Shown here: piece by piece, positions 53,026-62,868 of the stretch
Layout: each line of letters begins with the position of its first letter
Numbering within the stretch: the first letter of the stretch is position 1
Origin: JADZAI01 sp047602465
GTDB taxonomy: Bacteria; Pseudomonadota; Alphaproteobacteria; Micropepsales; Micropepsaceae
Assembly: GCA_047602465.1 (NCBI GenBank)
Contig: JASGHF010000001.1
Span: 992,001 to 1,056,000, forward strand
DNA length: 64,000 nt
Reading direction: 5' to 3'
Translations under genes and position numbers: made by a program
The notes under the pieces: generated by a model
Seen by the model: the letters and a program-made list of their open reading frames with translations, nothing else
What the model was told of the DNA's origin: nothing
The model's database searches: none

Positions 53026-53679
53026 CTATTCCTCATCCCGGCGGTAGGTGATGGTGAACATCATCACCACCGGGTCCGAGGCCCGCAGCGCCGGATCGTC
53101 GGACGAGACGGTCGTGTCGCCGGTCACGCTTTCGGCGAAGTCGGCGCGCGGGTTGAAGAAGACCTCAAGATCACAGCGCGGCTGCGCGGTCGCCAGCGCG
53201 CCGTCCTCCCAGCTCTGCACCATGCCGCCATAGTCCCAGCCGAAGCCCGACAACCTGAACGGCTTGCCGTTCAGCGCCTCGACCTCCGCCACCGTCTGCC
53301 CCGCCTTCAACCCGCCGGGCGCGATCCAGACCGGGATCACCTCCCGGCCCGTCGCCTCGTCCCAGCCCGAAAAGACCCGGATGAAGGACGGCCTCGCGCG
53401 CGCCGCCTCGTCTTCCCACACGATCTCCAGCCGCCGCGCCGTGTCGCCGCCATTGACGCGGGTGCCGGGCATCTCCTCGCCCTCCGGCCCGCCGAGATCA
53501 CCGAACACGACATTCTCCTTGCCGAATTTGGCGACGAGATCGGCCTCCGTGGCGTCCCATCCGACGGGATCGCCGCAGGTCAACGGCAACCCCGCATCAC
53601 TGGCCCTTCTGGGCGGTTCGGCGGCGCCTGCGGCCACCGCCAGCGCCGTTGCATATGCCGCTCCGATCATCACCCGCAT
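53026..53679 (-). CDS. Exported protein of unknown function
   Basis: 217 residues, ATG at 53679, likely signal peptide (GAAYATALAVAAGAAE). Mature part begins with GLPLTCGDPVGWDATEADLV (a start like many periplasmic proteins with CG.P), then KPFRLSGFGWDYGGMVQSWE and PRCDLEVFFNPRADFAESVT. Not recognised. Convergent with the acyl-CoA synthetase gene, three bases from its stop. Confidence 0.72.
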   Translation of the reverse strand: MRVMIGAAYATALAVAAGAAEPPRRASDAGLPLTCGDPVGWDATEADLVAKFGKENVVFGDLGGPEGEEMPGTRVNGGDTARRLEIVWEDEAARARPSFIRVFSGWDEATGREVIPVWIAPGGLKAGQTVAEVEALNGKPFRLSGFGWDYGGMVQSWEDGALATAQPRCDLEVFFNPRADFAESVTGDTTVSSDDPALRASDPVVMMFTITYRRDEE

Positions 53680-53988
53680 GGGCCGCCTCCATTGTCCTGC
53701 CGGAAGCCTTGGGCCGCCGGGACGCCGTCGTCAAAGCGGCGAAACGGCACAAGCCGTATGGCTTGCACCCGGCCATACCCTTGCTTATATTCCTATTCCG
53801 GAGAACCGCCGGAAACCGGGCCGGCAGGGGTGGCGTTCAGTTTTCGACGTTCAAATCGACAAACGAATACTTATCCACAGGCCAGGCGAAAAATGGAAAA
53901 ACGAGTCGTTGTATCTGCATCTCTCCAACCCACCAGACCTTGAGGGTCGCTTGCATACGGCGCGTTACTCGCCCCACAGTGCCGCCGC
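53680..53988. other. Intergenic region with a perfect DnaA-box sequence
   Basis: 309 bp with no credible gene (short frames here lack coding character). TTATCCACA, the DnaA box consensus, lies at 53871-53879. A TTGCTTATATTCC stretch near 53781 could be part of a promoter. Nothing else recognised. Confidence 0.5.
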
Positions 53989-54768
53989 ATGACCGAGCGG
54001 CCCGTCACACCTGCCCTGCCCGAGGGCTTCGATCCCACCCGTTCCGCCTTCCAGCGCGATGCGAACGGGCTGCTGCGCCGTGAGGACTTCACGCCGGAAC
54101 GCATCGCCTATCTCACCGAGCAGGTCACCAGATCGGGCCTGTGGACCTTCATCAGCGCCGAAGATCGCGAGGCGTCACGCCAGGCGATTCTGGCCGCGCA
54201 CCCGCCGGGCGAGGATCTCTGGATCTTCGGTTACGGCTCGCTGATGTGGAATCCGGCCCTCAATATCACCGAAAGCCGCGCCGCCACCGTCAGGGGCTGG
54301 ACCCGCTCCTTCTGCCTTCAGCTCATCATCGGCCGCGCCATGCCCGACAAACCGGGCCTCATGCTGGCGATCGAACCCGGCGAGGGCATGACCGGCGTCG
54401 TCCACCGCATCGACCGCGAGGCGGTGGAGAGCGAAACCTCGATCCTCTGGATGCGCGAAATGCTCTCCGGCGCCTACACGCCCGAATGGCTCGACTGCGA
54501 AACGGCGGATGGTCCTGTGCGCGCCGTCACCTTCGTCATCAACAAGGCGCACGACCGCTATGCCGGCGCCCTGCCCCTCGATGAGCAGGCCCGGCGCATC
54601 GCAATGGCCGAGGGTCAGGCGGGCAACAACCGCGACTATCTCTATCGCTGCCACGCCGAGCTGAAGCGCATGGGCGTGGCGGACCCCTATGTCGAGGCGC
54701 TATTCTCGGCCGTCACCGAAATCACCGGCGAAACCGGCGAACCCCACCTAGGAGGACCAGCACCATGA
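53989..54768 (+). CDS. ChaC-family gamma-glutamylcyclotransferase
   Basis: 259 residues, ATG 53989. DLWIFGYGSLMWNPALNITE is the ChaC substrate-loop motif, and VVHRIDREAVESETSILWMR supplies the catalytic Glu region. ChaC enzymes cleave glutathione to 5-oxoproline and Cys-Gly. About 60 extra residues precede the domain, as in some proteobacterial members. The stop overlaps the MaoC start. Confidence 0.92.
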   Translation: MTERPVTPALPEGFDPTRSAFQRDANGLLRREDFTPERIAYLTEQVTRSGLWTFISAEDREASRQAILAAHPPGEDLWIFGYGSLMWNPALNITESRAATVRGWTRSFCLQLIIGRAMPDKPGLMLAIEPGEGMTGVVHRIDREAVESETSILWMREMLSGAYTPEWLDCETADGPVRAVTFVINKAHDRYAGALPLDEQARRIAMAEGQAGNNRDYLYRCHAELKRMGVADPYVEALFSAVTEITGETGEPHLGGPAP

Positions 54769-55211
54769 AAAAAGTTCACTACAACGACGTCCAGAGCCTG
54801 GTCGGTCAGGAAATCGGCGCCAGCGACTGGGTCGAGATCACGCAGGAGCGCGTCAACACCTTCGCCGACGCCACCGGCGACCATCAGTGGATTCACGTCG
54901 ATGTCGAGAAGGCCAAGCAGTTCATGGGCGGCACCATCGCCCACGGCTATCTCACGCTGTCGCTGATCCCCTGGCTCGGCTCGCAGATCATGTCGATCGA
55001 AGGCGTCAGCCGCGGCATCAATTACGGCTCGAACAAGGTGCGCTTCACCAACATGGTGCCGGTCGGCTCCAGGGTCCGCGCCAGACAGAAGCTTCTCGGC
55101 GCCGAGCCCAAGGGCGGCGGGCTTCAGCTGACCAACGAGATCACCATCGAGATCGAAGGCAAGGACCGCCCGGCCTGCATCGCCGAGACGATCAGCCTGA
55201 TTTATCCGTAG
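54765..55211 (+). CDS. MaoC-like (R)-specific enoyl-CoA hydratase
   Basis: 148 residues, ATG 54765 in ATGA overlap, with AGGAGG upstream. Strong NodN/MaoC pattern: LVGQEIGASDWVEITQERVN, FADATGDHQWIHVDVEKAKQ (catalytic Asp/His), TIAHGYLTLSLIPWL and INYGSNKVRFTNMVPVGSRV. Hydrates trans-enoyl-CoA; could supply (R)-3-hydroxyacyl-CoA. Followed by a bidirectional terminator. Confidence 0.93.
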   Translation: MKKVHYNDVQSLVGQEIGASDWVEITQERVNTFADATGDHQWIHVDVEKAKQFMGGTIAHGYLTLSLIPWLGSQIMSIEGVSRGINYGSNKVRFTNMVPVGSRVRARQKLLGAEPKGGGLQLTNEITIEIEGKDRPACIAETISLIYP

Positions 55212-55230
55212 ACGGATCATCTGTCGTTGC

Positions 55231-55265
55231 GAAGGGCGCGGCCATGGCTGCGCCCTTCGTCTTTC
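55231..55265. terminator. Bidirectional terminator between MaoC and TonB receptor 1
   Basis: GAAGGGCGC (55231-55239) pairs with GCGCCCTTC (55250-55258), with GCC/GGC inside, then GTCTTTCT on the plus strand. The two genes converge here. Confidence 0.75.
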
Positions 55266-57778
55266 TAGAAGCGGGTCTTCAGCGTCACGCCCATGGTGCG
55301 CGGCTCGTTCGGGAACGCGCCGATCTGGCTGAACGATGACGGGTTGGGATTGGCGGCATTCGGCGCCGATCCCTGATACGGCCCGTCGAAAGCGATCTGG
55401 AACGTGTGGACGTCCAGCACGTTGCGCGCCCACAGCTCGATACCGATGCCGCCGCGCTCCAGCCCCAGCTTCAGATTGACGAGGCCGTAATCGCCCTGCG
55501 TCTTCGCCGGGTCGAGGTTCGATCCGGCGATCTGATCCGAGACATAGCGTCCGTCCACATGGGCAAGGCCGGTCCAGTCGCCGAACGCCGCGAACTCGTA
55601 GGTCAGCGCGCCGGTCACAGTCCACCGGGGCGCATTGGAAAGCTGCGCGCCGGGCAGCAGGAACAGAGAGGGATTGAGGGCGACGAACGCCGCCATGTCG
55701 TCGCCATAGCGGGCCTCGACATAGGCGATGCCGAGATCGGCTGTCAGCCCCTCGATAGGCGTGCGCCAGGCGAGGTCCAGCTCCGCACCCTCAGAGACGA
55801 CCTCAGGCACCGAGGTCACGAGGAACGACGTGCCGGTATAGGTATTGAGCTGGAAGTTCTCGAAGCGCTCGTGGAAGAGCGCGACATTGGCCGTCAGATC
55901 GCCGTCCAGCAGCCGCAGCTTGGCGCCAAGCTCTATCGCATCCACCGTCTCGGGCAGGAAGCCGGTGTCCGGTTGCGCGACCGTCTGGCTTCCCGGCGCG
56001 CCGCTGACGATCGATCCCGGATTGAAGGCGCCGAGCGCAAAGGCCCGATCCAGATTGAAGCCGCCCGCCTTGTAGCCCCGCGCATAGGTCGCATAGAGAT
56101 TGATCTCCGGCGCGGCCTGCCAGGCGAGAGTGCCGACGCCGGAAAACTCGTTCTCCTCGCGCGACTGGACGTGATCCAGCCCGTCGAGCGCGCTCCGCAG
56201 CTGCGGCAGACAGATGAAGCCTGTCAGGGCACGCAGCGTCGCATTGGTGAAGGCGGGATTCGCCAACGGATTGATGCCGTAATCGCGCTCGATCGCGGCG
56301 CAGCCCGCGCTCGCCAGCGTCGTGTAGTCCGCGCGATAGTCCTTCGTCTCATGCGTCCAGCGCAGGCCCGCCGTCAGCTTCAACGTGTCGGACAGGCTGA
56401 CGATGTTGTGGGTGAAGAGCGCGATGCTCTCTGAAGTCTGGCGGTAGCGGTCGTGATTGCCGCTTCCGGAGAGCCAGACGGGATCGGCGGCGTCGTAGCC
56501 GCCCGGCAGCGCCGAAGCGAGCAGATCGCGGATGCCGGTATCGCTGTCGTTGTAGCGATAGCGGGTCAGGAACGTCTCGAAATCCGCGCCAAATGTGGTG
56601 TTGGCGCGGCGGTCCAGCGTCTCGTTGAGGTAGTAGGCGCCGACCAGCCAGTCGACCGGTCCCGCCTCGCCCGCCAGCCGCAATTCCTCGGTGAAGGTGC
56701 GGAAGCGATAGCCGTTGGTGCCGTCATTCTCGGTGTGAATGATGTCGATATCGGTCCAGTCGCCGTCCTGCCCGCTGGTGAAATCCCAGTCGCGCCAGGC
56801 GGTGATGCTGGTGAGCTTCGCCCCGCCAATCGCGGCGTTGAACTCGGCCGAGACGCCCCAGTCGTCCAGCGTCTGTCCGAAGTCCTGCTCGGCATAACCG
56901 ATCCGCTCCTTCAGCGTGCTGCGATCGCCCGCGCCCGGATGGCCGAGCATCGCCGCGATCGTGTCCGGCACATCGAGACCGCCGGCCCGCGCCGCCGCGC
57001 CGGCCCGCAGCGTCACGGCATAGCAGCACTCCTCGTCCCGATGCGCGCCGTCGGCGATGATGCGGAGGCTGGCGCTCTCGCCCATCTCCCACATCATCTG
57101 CCCGCGCAGCGTCCACGAGTTCCGATCGTTGCCATCCCGCTCGCCGGCGATACCGGGATTGATCCGCAGATAACCCTCGCGCTGGCGCAGCGAGGCGAAG
57201 AGGCTCACCGCCGCCACGTCAGTCTGCAGAGGCGCCGACACGCCGCCCGTCAGCCCGATACCATCGAAGCTCTCATAGCTGGCCGAGGCCCACGCGGATG
57301 CCTCGCCCAGAGACGGCGCCCTGGTGACGACCGAGATGAGACCTGCGGATGTATTGCGGCCGAACAGCGTGCCCTGCGGGCCACGCAACACTTCGATCCG
57401 CTCCAACTCGCCCAGATCGCCGAAACCGACGGCGTTGCGGCTTCGATAGACGCCATCGACGAAGATGCCGACAGCGGACTCAAGACCCGGATTTGATCCT
57501 TGCGTGCCGACACCACGAATGCGCGCCGTCACCGATCCCGACGATTCCGACTGCGGAAACTGCAGCGCCGGCACGAGCTGCGTGATCGACTGCGTATCGC
57601 GGATACCGGCATCTGCAATGGCGCGCCTGCCCAGCGCCGTAATCGCGATGGGCGTTTCCTGCAGCGCGGTCGAGCGGCGCGTGGCGGTGACGGTGACTTC
57701 CTCACCGGCCGCGTCTGCCCCGGTGGCGCCCGCCGCCAGCGCAATTGCGGCCAGCCCGATCCGGATTGACGTCAACAT
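55265..57778 (-). CDS. TonB-dependent outer-membrane receptor 1
   Basis: 837 residues, ATG at 57778, signal peptide RIGLAAIALAAGATGADAAG. The usual TonB box is followed by the plug (EVTVTATRRSTALQETPIAI, IRGVGTQGSNPGLESAVGIF, ERIEVLRGPQGTLFGRNTSA) and a 22-strand barrel ending FPNEPRTMGVTLKTRF with terminal Phe. Similar receptors in Sphingomonas and Caulobacter relatives import complex organic compounds or siderophores; the ligand is unknown. It is paralogous to receptor 2 upstream and intact. Confidence 0.93.
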   Translation of the reverse strand: MLTSIRIGLAAIALAAGATGADAAGEEVTVTATRRSTALQETPIAITALGRRAIADAGIRDTQSITQLVPALQFPQSESSGSVTARIRGVGTQGSNPGLESAVGIFVDGVYRSRNAVGFGDLGELERIEVLRGPQGTLFGRNTSAGLISVVTRAPSLGEASAWASASYESFDGIGLTGGVSAPLQTDVAAVSLFASLRQREGYLRINPGIAGERDGNDRNSWTLRGQMMWEMGESASLRIIADGAHRDEECCYAVTLRAGAAARAGGLDVPDTIAAMLGHPGAGDRSTLKERIGYAEQDFGQTLDDWGVSAEFNAAIGGAKLTSITAWRDWDFTSGQDGDWTDIDIIHTENDGTNGYRFRTFTEELRLAGEAGPVDWLVGAYYLNETLDRRANTTFGADFETFLTRYRYNDSDTGIRDLLASALPGGYDAADPVWLSGSGNHDRYRQTSESIALFTHNIVSLSDTLKLTAGLRWTHETKDYRADYTTLASAGCAAIERDYGINPLANPAFTNATLRALTGFICLPQLRSALDGLDHVQSREENEFSGVGTLAWQAAPEINLYATYARGYKAGGFNLDRAFALGAFNPGSIVSGAPGSQTVAQPDTGFLPETVDAIELGAKLRLLDGDLTANVALFHERFENFQLNTYTGTSFLVTSVPEVVSEGAELDLAWRTPIEGLTADLGIAYVEARYGDDMAAFVALNPSLFLLPGAQLSNAPRWTVTGALTYEFAAFGDWTGLAHVDGRYVSDQIAGSNLDPAKTQGDYGLVNLKLGLERGGIGIELWARNVLDVHTFQIAFDGPYQGSAPNAANPNPSSFSQIGAFPNEPRTMGVTLKTRF

Positions 57779-57860
57779 AGCTGCATGCTCCCCAACGCTG
57801 TGCAGGGGCGCTGATGCCTTCGCTTCGTCGATGGGTCAACGATGCCGCCACGGAAATGCA

Positions 57861-57886
57861 AACGGCCCGGGTTTCCCCGGGCCGTT
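57861..57886 (-). terminator. Terminator after TonB receptor 2
   Basis: ACGGCCCGGG and CCCGGGCCGT form a 10-bp perfect stem (57862-57885) with a four-base loop; TTTGC follows on the minus strand. Confidence 0.78.
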
Positions 57887-57908
57887 GCAACTTGTGATGT
57901 TGAAACGC

Positions 57909-60621
57909 CTAGAACTTGGCCTTCAGCGTGATGCCCATCGTGCGCGGCTCACCCAGGAACGCGCCGATCTGGCTGAAGTTGGTCGGATTCGGCACCGTCG
58001 CGGTAGGGGCGGACCCCTGCGTCGGGGCGTCGAACGTGATCTGCGCGTAGCGCTCGTCCAGGGCGTTCTTCACCCACAGCTCGAGCGCAAAGCGTTCGTC
58101 GGCGGTCTCAAGACCGAAGCGGAAGTTGATAAGATAATAGCTCTGCTGCGTCTTGGCCGGGTCGAGATTCGAACCGGTGCGCTGCTCCGACTGATAACGC
58201 AGATCGAAATGCGCCAGACCCGTCCAGGCGCCGCCAAACACCGGCGCTTCGTAGGTGCCGCCGGCCGTGACGGTCCACACAGGCGCGCTGGTGAGGTTTT
58301 GGCCTGGCAGGAATTGCAGGTTCGGGTTCTCGTAGATGAACGAGCCCGGCGTGCTGAGATCGCCGAGATTCGAGCCGTATCGCGTGTCGGACCACGCCAG
58401 ACCGCCCGTGAAACTGAGGCCCTCGACCGGCGTGAACCAGGTCATGTCGATTTCGACGCCGTCAGCGATCACCTTTGGCACCGACGTCACGACGAACGAG
58501 ATGCCGGTGAAGGTGTTGAGCTGATAGTTCTCGAACGTCTGATGGTAGAGAGCGAGGTTCAGCAGAACGTCGCCTCCCGCCAGGGTCGTCTTCGCGCCGA
58601 TTTCGTAGGCATCCACGAATTCCGGCGCAAACGAGATATCCGGCGCGATGACGTTGGTGGGGCGGGCGCAGGTATACGGGTTCGCCACGGTGCCGTCCGA
58701 CCCATCCGGACAACGCACGATGGACGAGCCGGTCGCGGTGTCGTTGTCGACCGAGAAGTAACGATCGAGGTTGAAACCACCAGCCTTATAGCCGCGCGAG
58801 TAAGTGCCGTAGACGTTCAGGTTGTCGCTGAACTCGTAGGCAAGCGTGACGATGCCCGAGAACTCGTTTTCATCCTTGGTCTGGGTCAACGGCGCGGAGG
58901 CGGTCAGCACATCGAGCGCCGAGCGGCCCCAAGGCACGCAGTAGAGCGGAGCGCCAGGCGCGCCGCCCGCGTCACCGACTCCGACGCCGGCCGCGACGGT
59001 GTTCCACCGGCCGCCAGGATTGTAGCCGTAGATGCTTTCCAGGTAGCCGCAACCGGCCGGGGAGACCGTACGGTAGGTCGCCTCGACGTCCTTCGTCTCC
59101 GACGTATAGCGCAGGCCCAGCGTGAGCTTGAGCTGTTCGGTCAGCGTGAAGGTATTGTGGGTGAAGATCGCGATGCTCTCCGACGTCTGGTTGTAATAGT
59201 CGTGGAGACCGGTGCCGAGGGCGTGCGTGTTGCCGCCGGCGTAGGCCGGCGCTGCAGGACGCCGCGTCGGGCCGAGAACCGCGCCGAGCGTGGTGCGGGT
59301 CGCTGTGTTGTTGACGGGTGACAGGTTGAAGCGGGAGAGCCAGGCTTCGGTGTCGGCGCCGTTGAGCGTGCTGGTTTCGCGGTCCAGCGTTTCGTTGGCG
59401 TAGAAGACGCCGACCAGCCAGTCGACCCAGTCGGTTGAGCCGGTGAGGCGGAATTCCTGGGTGAAGGTCTTGAAGTTCTGGAACCCGACATTGGGGTCGG
59501 TCCAGAGGATGTCTGCGGCCGTGTAGTCGGCGTCGGAGCCGCCGGCCAGCTTCCAGTTGCGGTAGGCGGTGATGGAGGTGAAGTTGCCCCAGCCGAAATC
59601 GGCGTTCACCTCGCCCGAGAAGCCATATTCATCGACGATCTGCGGGTGTTCGCGATTGGCCCAGCCGACCTGATCGTGGACCGTGTTGGTGTTGGCGGTC
59701 ACGGGGTAGCCCATGACTGCGAGGAGCGTGTTGTACTCGGTGCCGCTTACGCCCACGCCGCCGGGACGCCAGACGGCGGCATAGCAGCACTCGTCGTCCT
59801 TGTGTCCGGCGTCGGCGATGAAGCGGACGGAGACGTTCTCGGACGGCTTCCACTGGAACTGGCCGCGCAGGTTCCAGCCTTCCTTGGCGTTGCCGTCGCG
59901 CTCGGTCTGCGCCGGACCGGACTTGATGGCCATGAAGCCGTCGCGCTTGCGGTAGGAGGCGAACAGGCGGAACGCCGCCGTGTCGGAGACCGGCCCCGTC
60001 ATGTTGGCGTTGAAATAATAGCCGTCGAACGATTCGTAGGTGGCGCTCGCGTTGGCCGAGAACTTCTCGAAATCCGGCTCGCGGGTGATGACGCTGATGA
60101 GGCCGGCCGAGGTGTTACGGCCGAACAGCGTGCCCTGCGGGCCACGCAGGACTTCCACGCGCTGGATATCGCCCAGATCGCCGAAGGCGACCGAGTTACG
60201 GCTGCGATAGACGCCGTCGATGAAGATGCCGACCGCGGATTCAAGACCCGGGTTCGAGCCCCTGCGTGCCGACGCCGCGGATACGGGCCGTCACGGAGCC
60301 GGACGATTCGGATTGGGGGAAGGACAGCGCCGGAACGACCTGCGTCAGGCTCTGTGTTTCGCGAACGCCCGCGTTTTCGATGGCTTTCTGGCCGACGGCG
60401 GTGATGGCGATCGGCGTCGACTGGATCTTGGTGGCGCGGCGGGTCGCGGTGACGGTGATTTCTTCCGCGTCGTCGGCCGTCTGGGTGGAGGTGGTGGTGA
60501 CGGTGGTCTCGACATCGCCGCCTTCAGGCGCGGGTGTCGGTTCCTGGGCGTAGGCTGTCCCCAGCAAGGACACGCAAGCTCCAGCAAGCAGGAGTTGCGT
60601 CAGGCGTGCGCATGACGTCAT
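57909..60621 (-). pseudogene. TonB-dependent outer-membrane receptor 2, broken by a one-base frameshift near 60260
   Basis: ATG 60621 gives a signal peptide (LLLAGACVSLLGTAYA) and plug start EEITVTATRRATKIQSTPIA to VTARIRGVGTQG. There the frame breaks: CAGGGGCTCGAAC (60259-60262 carries four G on the minus strand) has one G more than expected. With three G it reads GSNPGLESAVGIF as in receptor 1, and the frame that carries MEVLRGPQGTLFGRNTSAGL to the stop at 57909 (ending GITLKAKF) is intact. A full product would be about 903 residues. As written, only the 749-codon barrel part from about 60158 is open. The downstream barrel looks unbroken, so this could be a sequence error. Confidence 0.88.
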
Positions 60622-60710
60622 GGAACTTTTCCCCTTTTTTGGTTCCAGGCTTATGAGTTGCCGCAGATACCGTAGGGGCAGTGGTAGGCAGATTTCACGT
60701 CACGTCAACT

Positions 60711-61655
60711 TCAAATGTCTGTTTTGGACCGTACAGTCGAAACAATGTTTCGCAATGCAACAGGATCGTCACAGCAGATCGCGTGACAGCCCAGATTCGC
60801 CAGATTTTCTGCCTCTATGACAGGCGCTGTCCACGCCGCCAGTTTGAGGCCCGCGTCTCGCGCGGCGGTTGCGGTGAGGGGGGTGATGTCGCGCCAGAAG
60901 GGGAACCAGCCGGTCGCCCCGAGAGCCGCAATCGCAGCCTGAAGCGAGCCGTGATCGCGGGTGTGAAAGCCGGCCTCCCAGGGCGCCCCGGCCTCGTTGG
61001 CGGCGCGCCAGATGGCGAGTTCGGGCGGCAGCGGGGGGCCGTGTTCGGGGGGTGGATAGGCCGTGCCGAACCAGCTTTGGGGAAGCGTCGTGGCGTAGAA
61101 GGGAATGTGAGGATTGAGGGCGCGGACACGCGCCAGAGCGCGCCAGTCGAACGAGACGAAGACGGTGCGGGAGGTGAAGTCCAGCTGCTCGACAAGGGCG
61201 GTGGCGGCCTCGGCGAGCGTGACGGGATCGGCCCCGTTTTCGAGGTGAAGGAGGTCGGTTTTCAGTTCGATCCAGAGCTGGAAGGTGTCGCTGCGGGCTT
61301 TGGCGAGGGTGATGACATCGGTGAGGCGCGGGATCGGGACGCCGTCGAGGCGCGCCTGTCCGGGGTGACGGCGGGCGTAACTCGTGCCGGGTTGGAGCGT
61401 GCCGGCGTCGTATCCGGCCAGCTCGGCGGCGGTGAGATTCTTGAGCGGGGTGCGCCCGGTGATCCATGCGCCGTCCTTGCGGACGATCTCAGGTTTGAGC
61501 GTTTCGTCATGGAAAACGATGAGTTCGCCGTCCGACGAGAGGTGAACGTCGAGTTCCGCCCCGTCGGCGCCGCACGCGATGGCGCCTTCAAAGGCGGGCA
61601 GCGTGTTTTCCGGCCAGAGATCGGCGCCGCCGCGATGGGCGATGTTGAGGACCAT
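60711..61655 (-). CDS. Glycerophosphodiester phosphodiesterase
   Basis: 314 residues, ATG at 61655 overlapping the GNAT stop (TGATG). GDPD motifs: LNIAHRGGADLWPENTLPAF (His, Glu), GADGAELDVHLSSDGELIVF (Glu, Asp) and HDETL with the second catalytic His. It cleaves glycerophosphodiesters to glycerol-3-phosphate and an alcohol. No signal peptide, so cytoplasmic. Neighbouring acyl-CoA synthetase points to lipid metabolism. Confidence 0.94.
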   Translation of the reverse strand: MVLNIAHRGGADLWPENTLPAFEGAIACGADGAELDVHLSSDGELIVFHDETLKPEIVRKDGAWITGRTPLKNLTAAELAGYDAGTLQPGTSYARRHPGQARLDGVPIPRLTDVITLAKARSDTFQLWIELKTDLLHLENGADPVTLAEAATALVEQLDFTSRTVFVSFDWRALARVRALNPHIPFYATTLPQSWFGTAYPPPEHGPPLPPELAIWRAANEAGAPWEAGFHTRDHGSLQAAIAALGATGWFPFWRDITPLTATAARDAGLKLAAWTAPVIEAENLANLGCHAICCDDPVALRNIVSTVRSKTDI

Positions 61656-62128
61656 CAGATATCACGCTCCATGATGAGGAGATCGTAGCCGTCGCTGGTG
61701 TCGGCTTTGGTGATGCGCCAGCCGAGCGCTGCGTAGAAGGCGCGCGCCTTGTCGTTCTGGCGGATGACGTCGAGCCAGGCGTTGGCGGCGCCGCGGGATG
61801 CGATTTCGGCCAGCGCCGCATCGTGCAAAGCGCGGCCGATGCCCCGGCGCTGGAAGCGCGGGTCGACATAGAGGTGCCAGAGATAGTTGGCCTCGCCGGG
61901 CCTGGCCGCATCGCCGAGGGAATAGAACCCGGCGACTTCACCGTGAAGGATCGCAACCCGCAATTCGCCGCTGCGCTTGTTCCAGGCGGCGTCCAGCATG
62001 GCGGGCGCGTTTGCGACCTCCTCTGCCGGGAGGACCAGCTGGTAGGCGTCGAGCCAGGCGGCGAGCGCGGCGTCCAGCCAGCCGTCATGGTCGTGGGGCA
62101 GCGCCGGCCGGATGACGAGGCCGGTCAT
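61655..62128 (-). CDS. GNAT family N-acetyltransferase
   Basis: 157 residues, ATG at 62128. Acetyl-CoA motif A LYVDPRFQRRGIGRALHDAA, then NAWLDVIRQNDKARAFYAAL and the end GYDLLIMERDI are characteristic of GNAT enzymes. Acceptor unknown. Overlaps GDPD by one base and follows DUF1499 by eight bases, so all belong to one operon. Confidence 0.9.
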   Translation of the reverse strand: MTGLVIRPALPHDHDGWLDAALAAWLDAYQLVLPAEEVANAPAMLDAAWNKRSGELRVAILHGEVAGFYSLGDAARPGEANYLWHLYVDPRFQRRGIGRALHDAALAEIASRGAANAWLDVIRQNDKARAFYAALGWRITKADTSDGYDLLIMERDI

Positions 62129-62136
62129 GCCCTGCC

Positions 62137-62868
62137 CTATTTCAGCGCAGCGAGCAGGGCGCGGATATGGGCGGCGTTGACGCCGCTGTCATTGGCGCCT
62201 TCGCGCGAGGCGGAGCGGACGTCGACGACCGCGCCGCCGGCATCTGAAGCGGCGATGCGGATGACGATGTCTTCCTTCAGCCCGAACCATTCGGTGATGG
62301 CGGTCGCCTCGATGCGGCCTTCATCGGGCAGGTTGACGGCGATGCGCCAGCCGAGCGTTTCGACGGCCCTCGCCGCCTTGCCGTGAAGCGCGGCGGCGCT
62401 TTGCGTGCTGCGATAGGTTGCGATGTCGGGATACGATTTTTTCTGCAGATCGGCGGATTTCGGATCGTAATCGACGCCGTTGCCCTTGCCGCCCCGCTCG
62501 CCCGCCAGCGCCACGAAAGCCGGCGGGTTTTCGGTGTCCGTCGAGATGTCGTAGAGCGCGGGCGAGATTTTTTCCTGCTCGCGCATCTGGTACGGCACCC
62601 AGGCGACGCCGCCGCAGACGGCGAGCGCGATGAGCGCGGTGAAGGCCCCGCCCAGTTTGCCGCGCAGCCCGCCGAGCAGCAGCGCGAGGATGGCCCCGCC
62701 GCCCGCGACCACGGCGACCCAGAAGCCCCAGAAAAGCAGCTTGTCCTTCGCGAAGGCCAGATCCCACGCGCCGTATTTGTGCCCGATGCCGGCGACGCCG
62801 ATGACCCCGCCGGCGATGAGGCCGGCGAGAAGCGCGAGGGCTGCGAGCGCCTTCTGAAGTCCCGTCAT
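62137..62868 (-). CDS. DUF1499 membrane protein
   Basis: 243 residues from ATG 62868 (ATGA overlap with the acyl-CoA synthetase stop). Three membrane segments in the first 95 residues (ALAALALLAGLIAGGVIGVA, LLFWGFWVAVVAGGGAILAL, LGGAFTALIALAVCGGVAWV) precede a DUF1499 domain (YPDIATYRSTQSAAALHGKA, VETLGWRIAVNLPDEGRIEA, DVRSASREGANDSGVNAAHI). DUF1499 proteins have no known reaction. Confidence 0.88.
   Translation of the reverse strand: MTGLQKALAALALLAGLIAGGVIGVAGIGHKYGAWDLAFAKDKLLFWGFWVAVVAGGGAILALLLGGLRGKLGGAFTALIALAVCGGVAWVPYQMREQEKISPALYDISTDTENPPAFVALAGERGGKGNGVDYDPKSADLQKKSYPDIATYRSTQSAAALHGKAARAVETLGWRIAVNLPDEGRIEATAITEWFGLKEDIVIRIAASDAGGAVVDVRSASREGANDSGVNAAHIRALLAALK

Noticed and set aside
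53692..53943. 83-codon plus-strand open frame before ChaC
   Set aside because: No ribosome site, odd composition and overlap with a second frame of equal quality; treated as intergenic.
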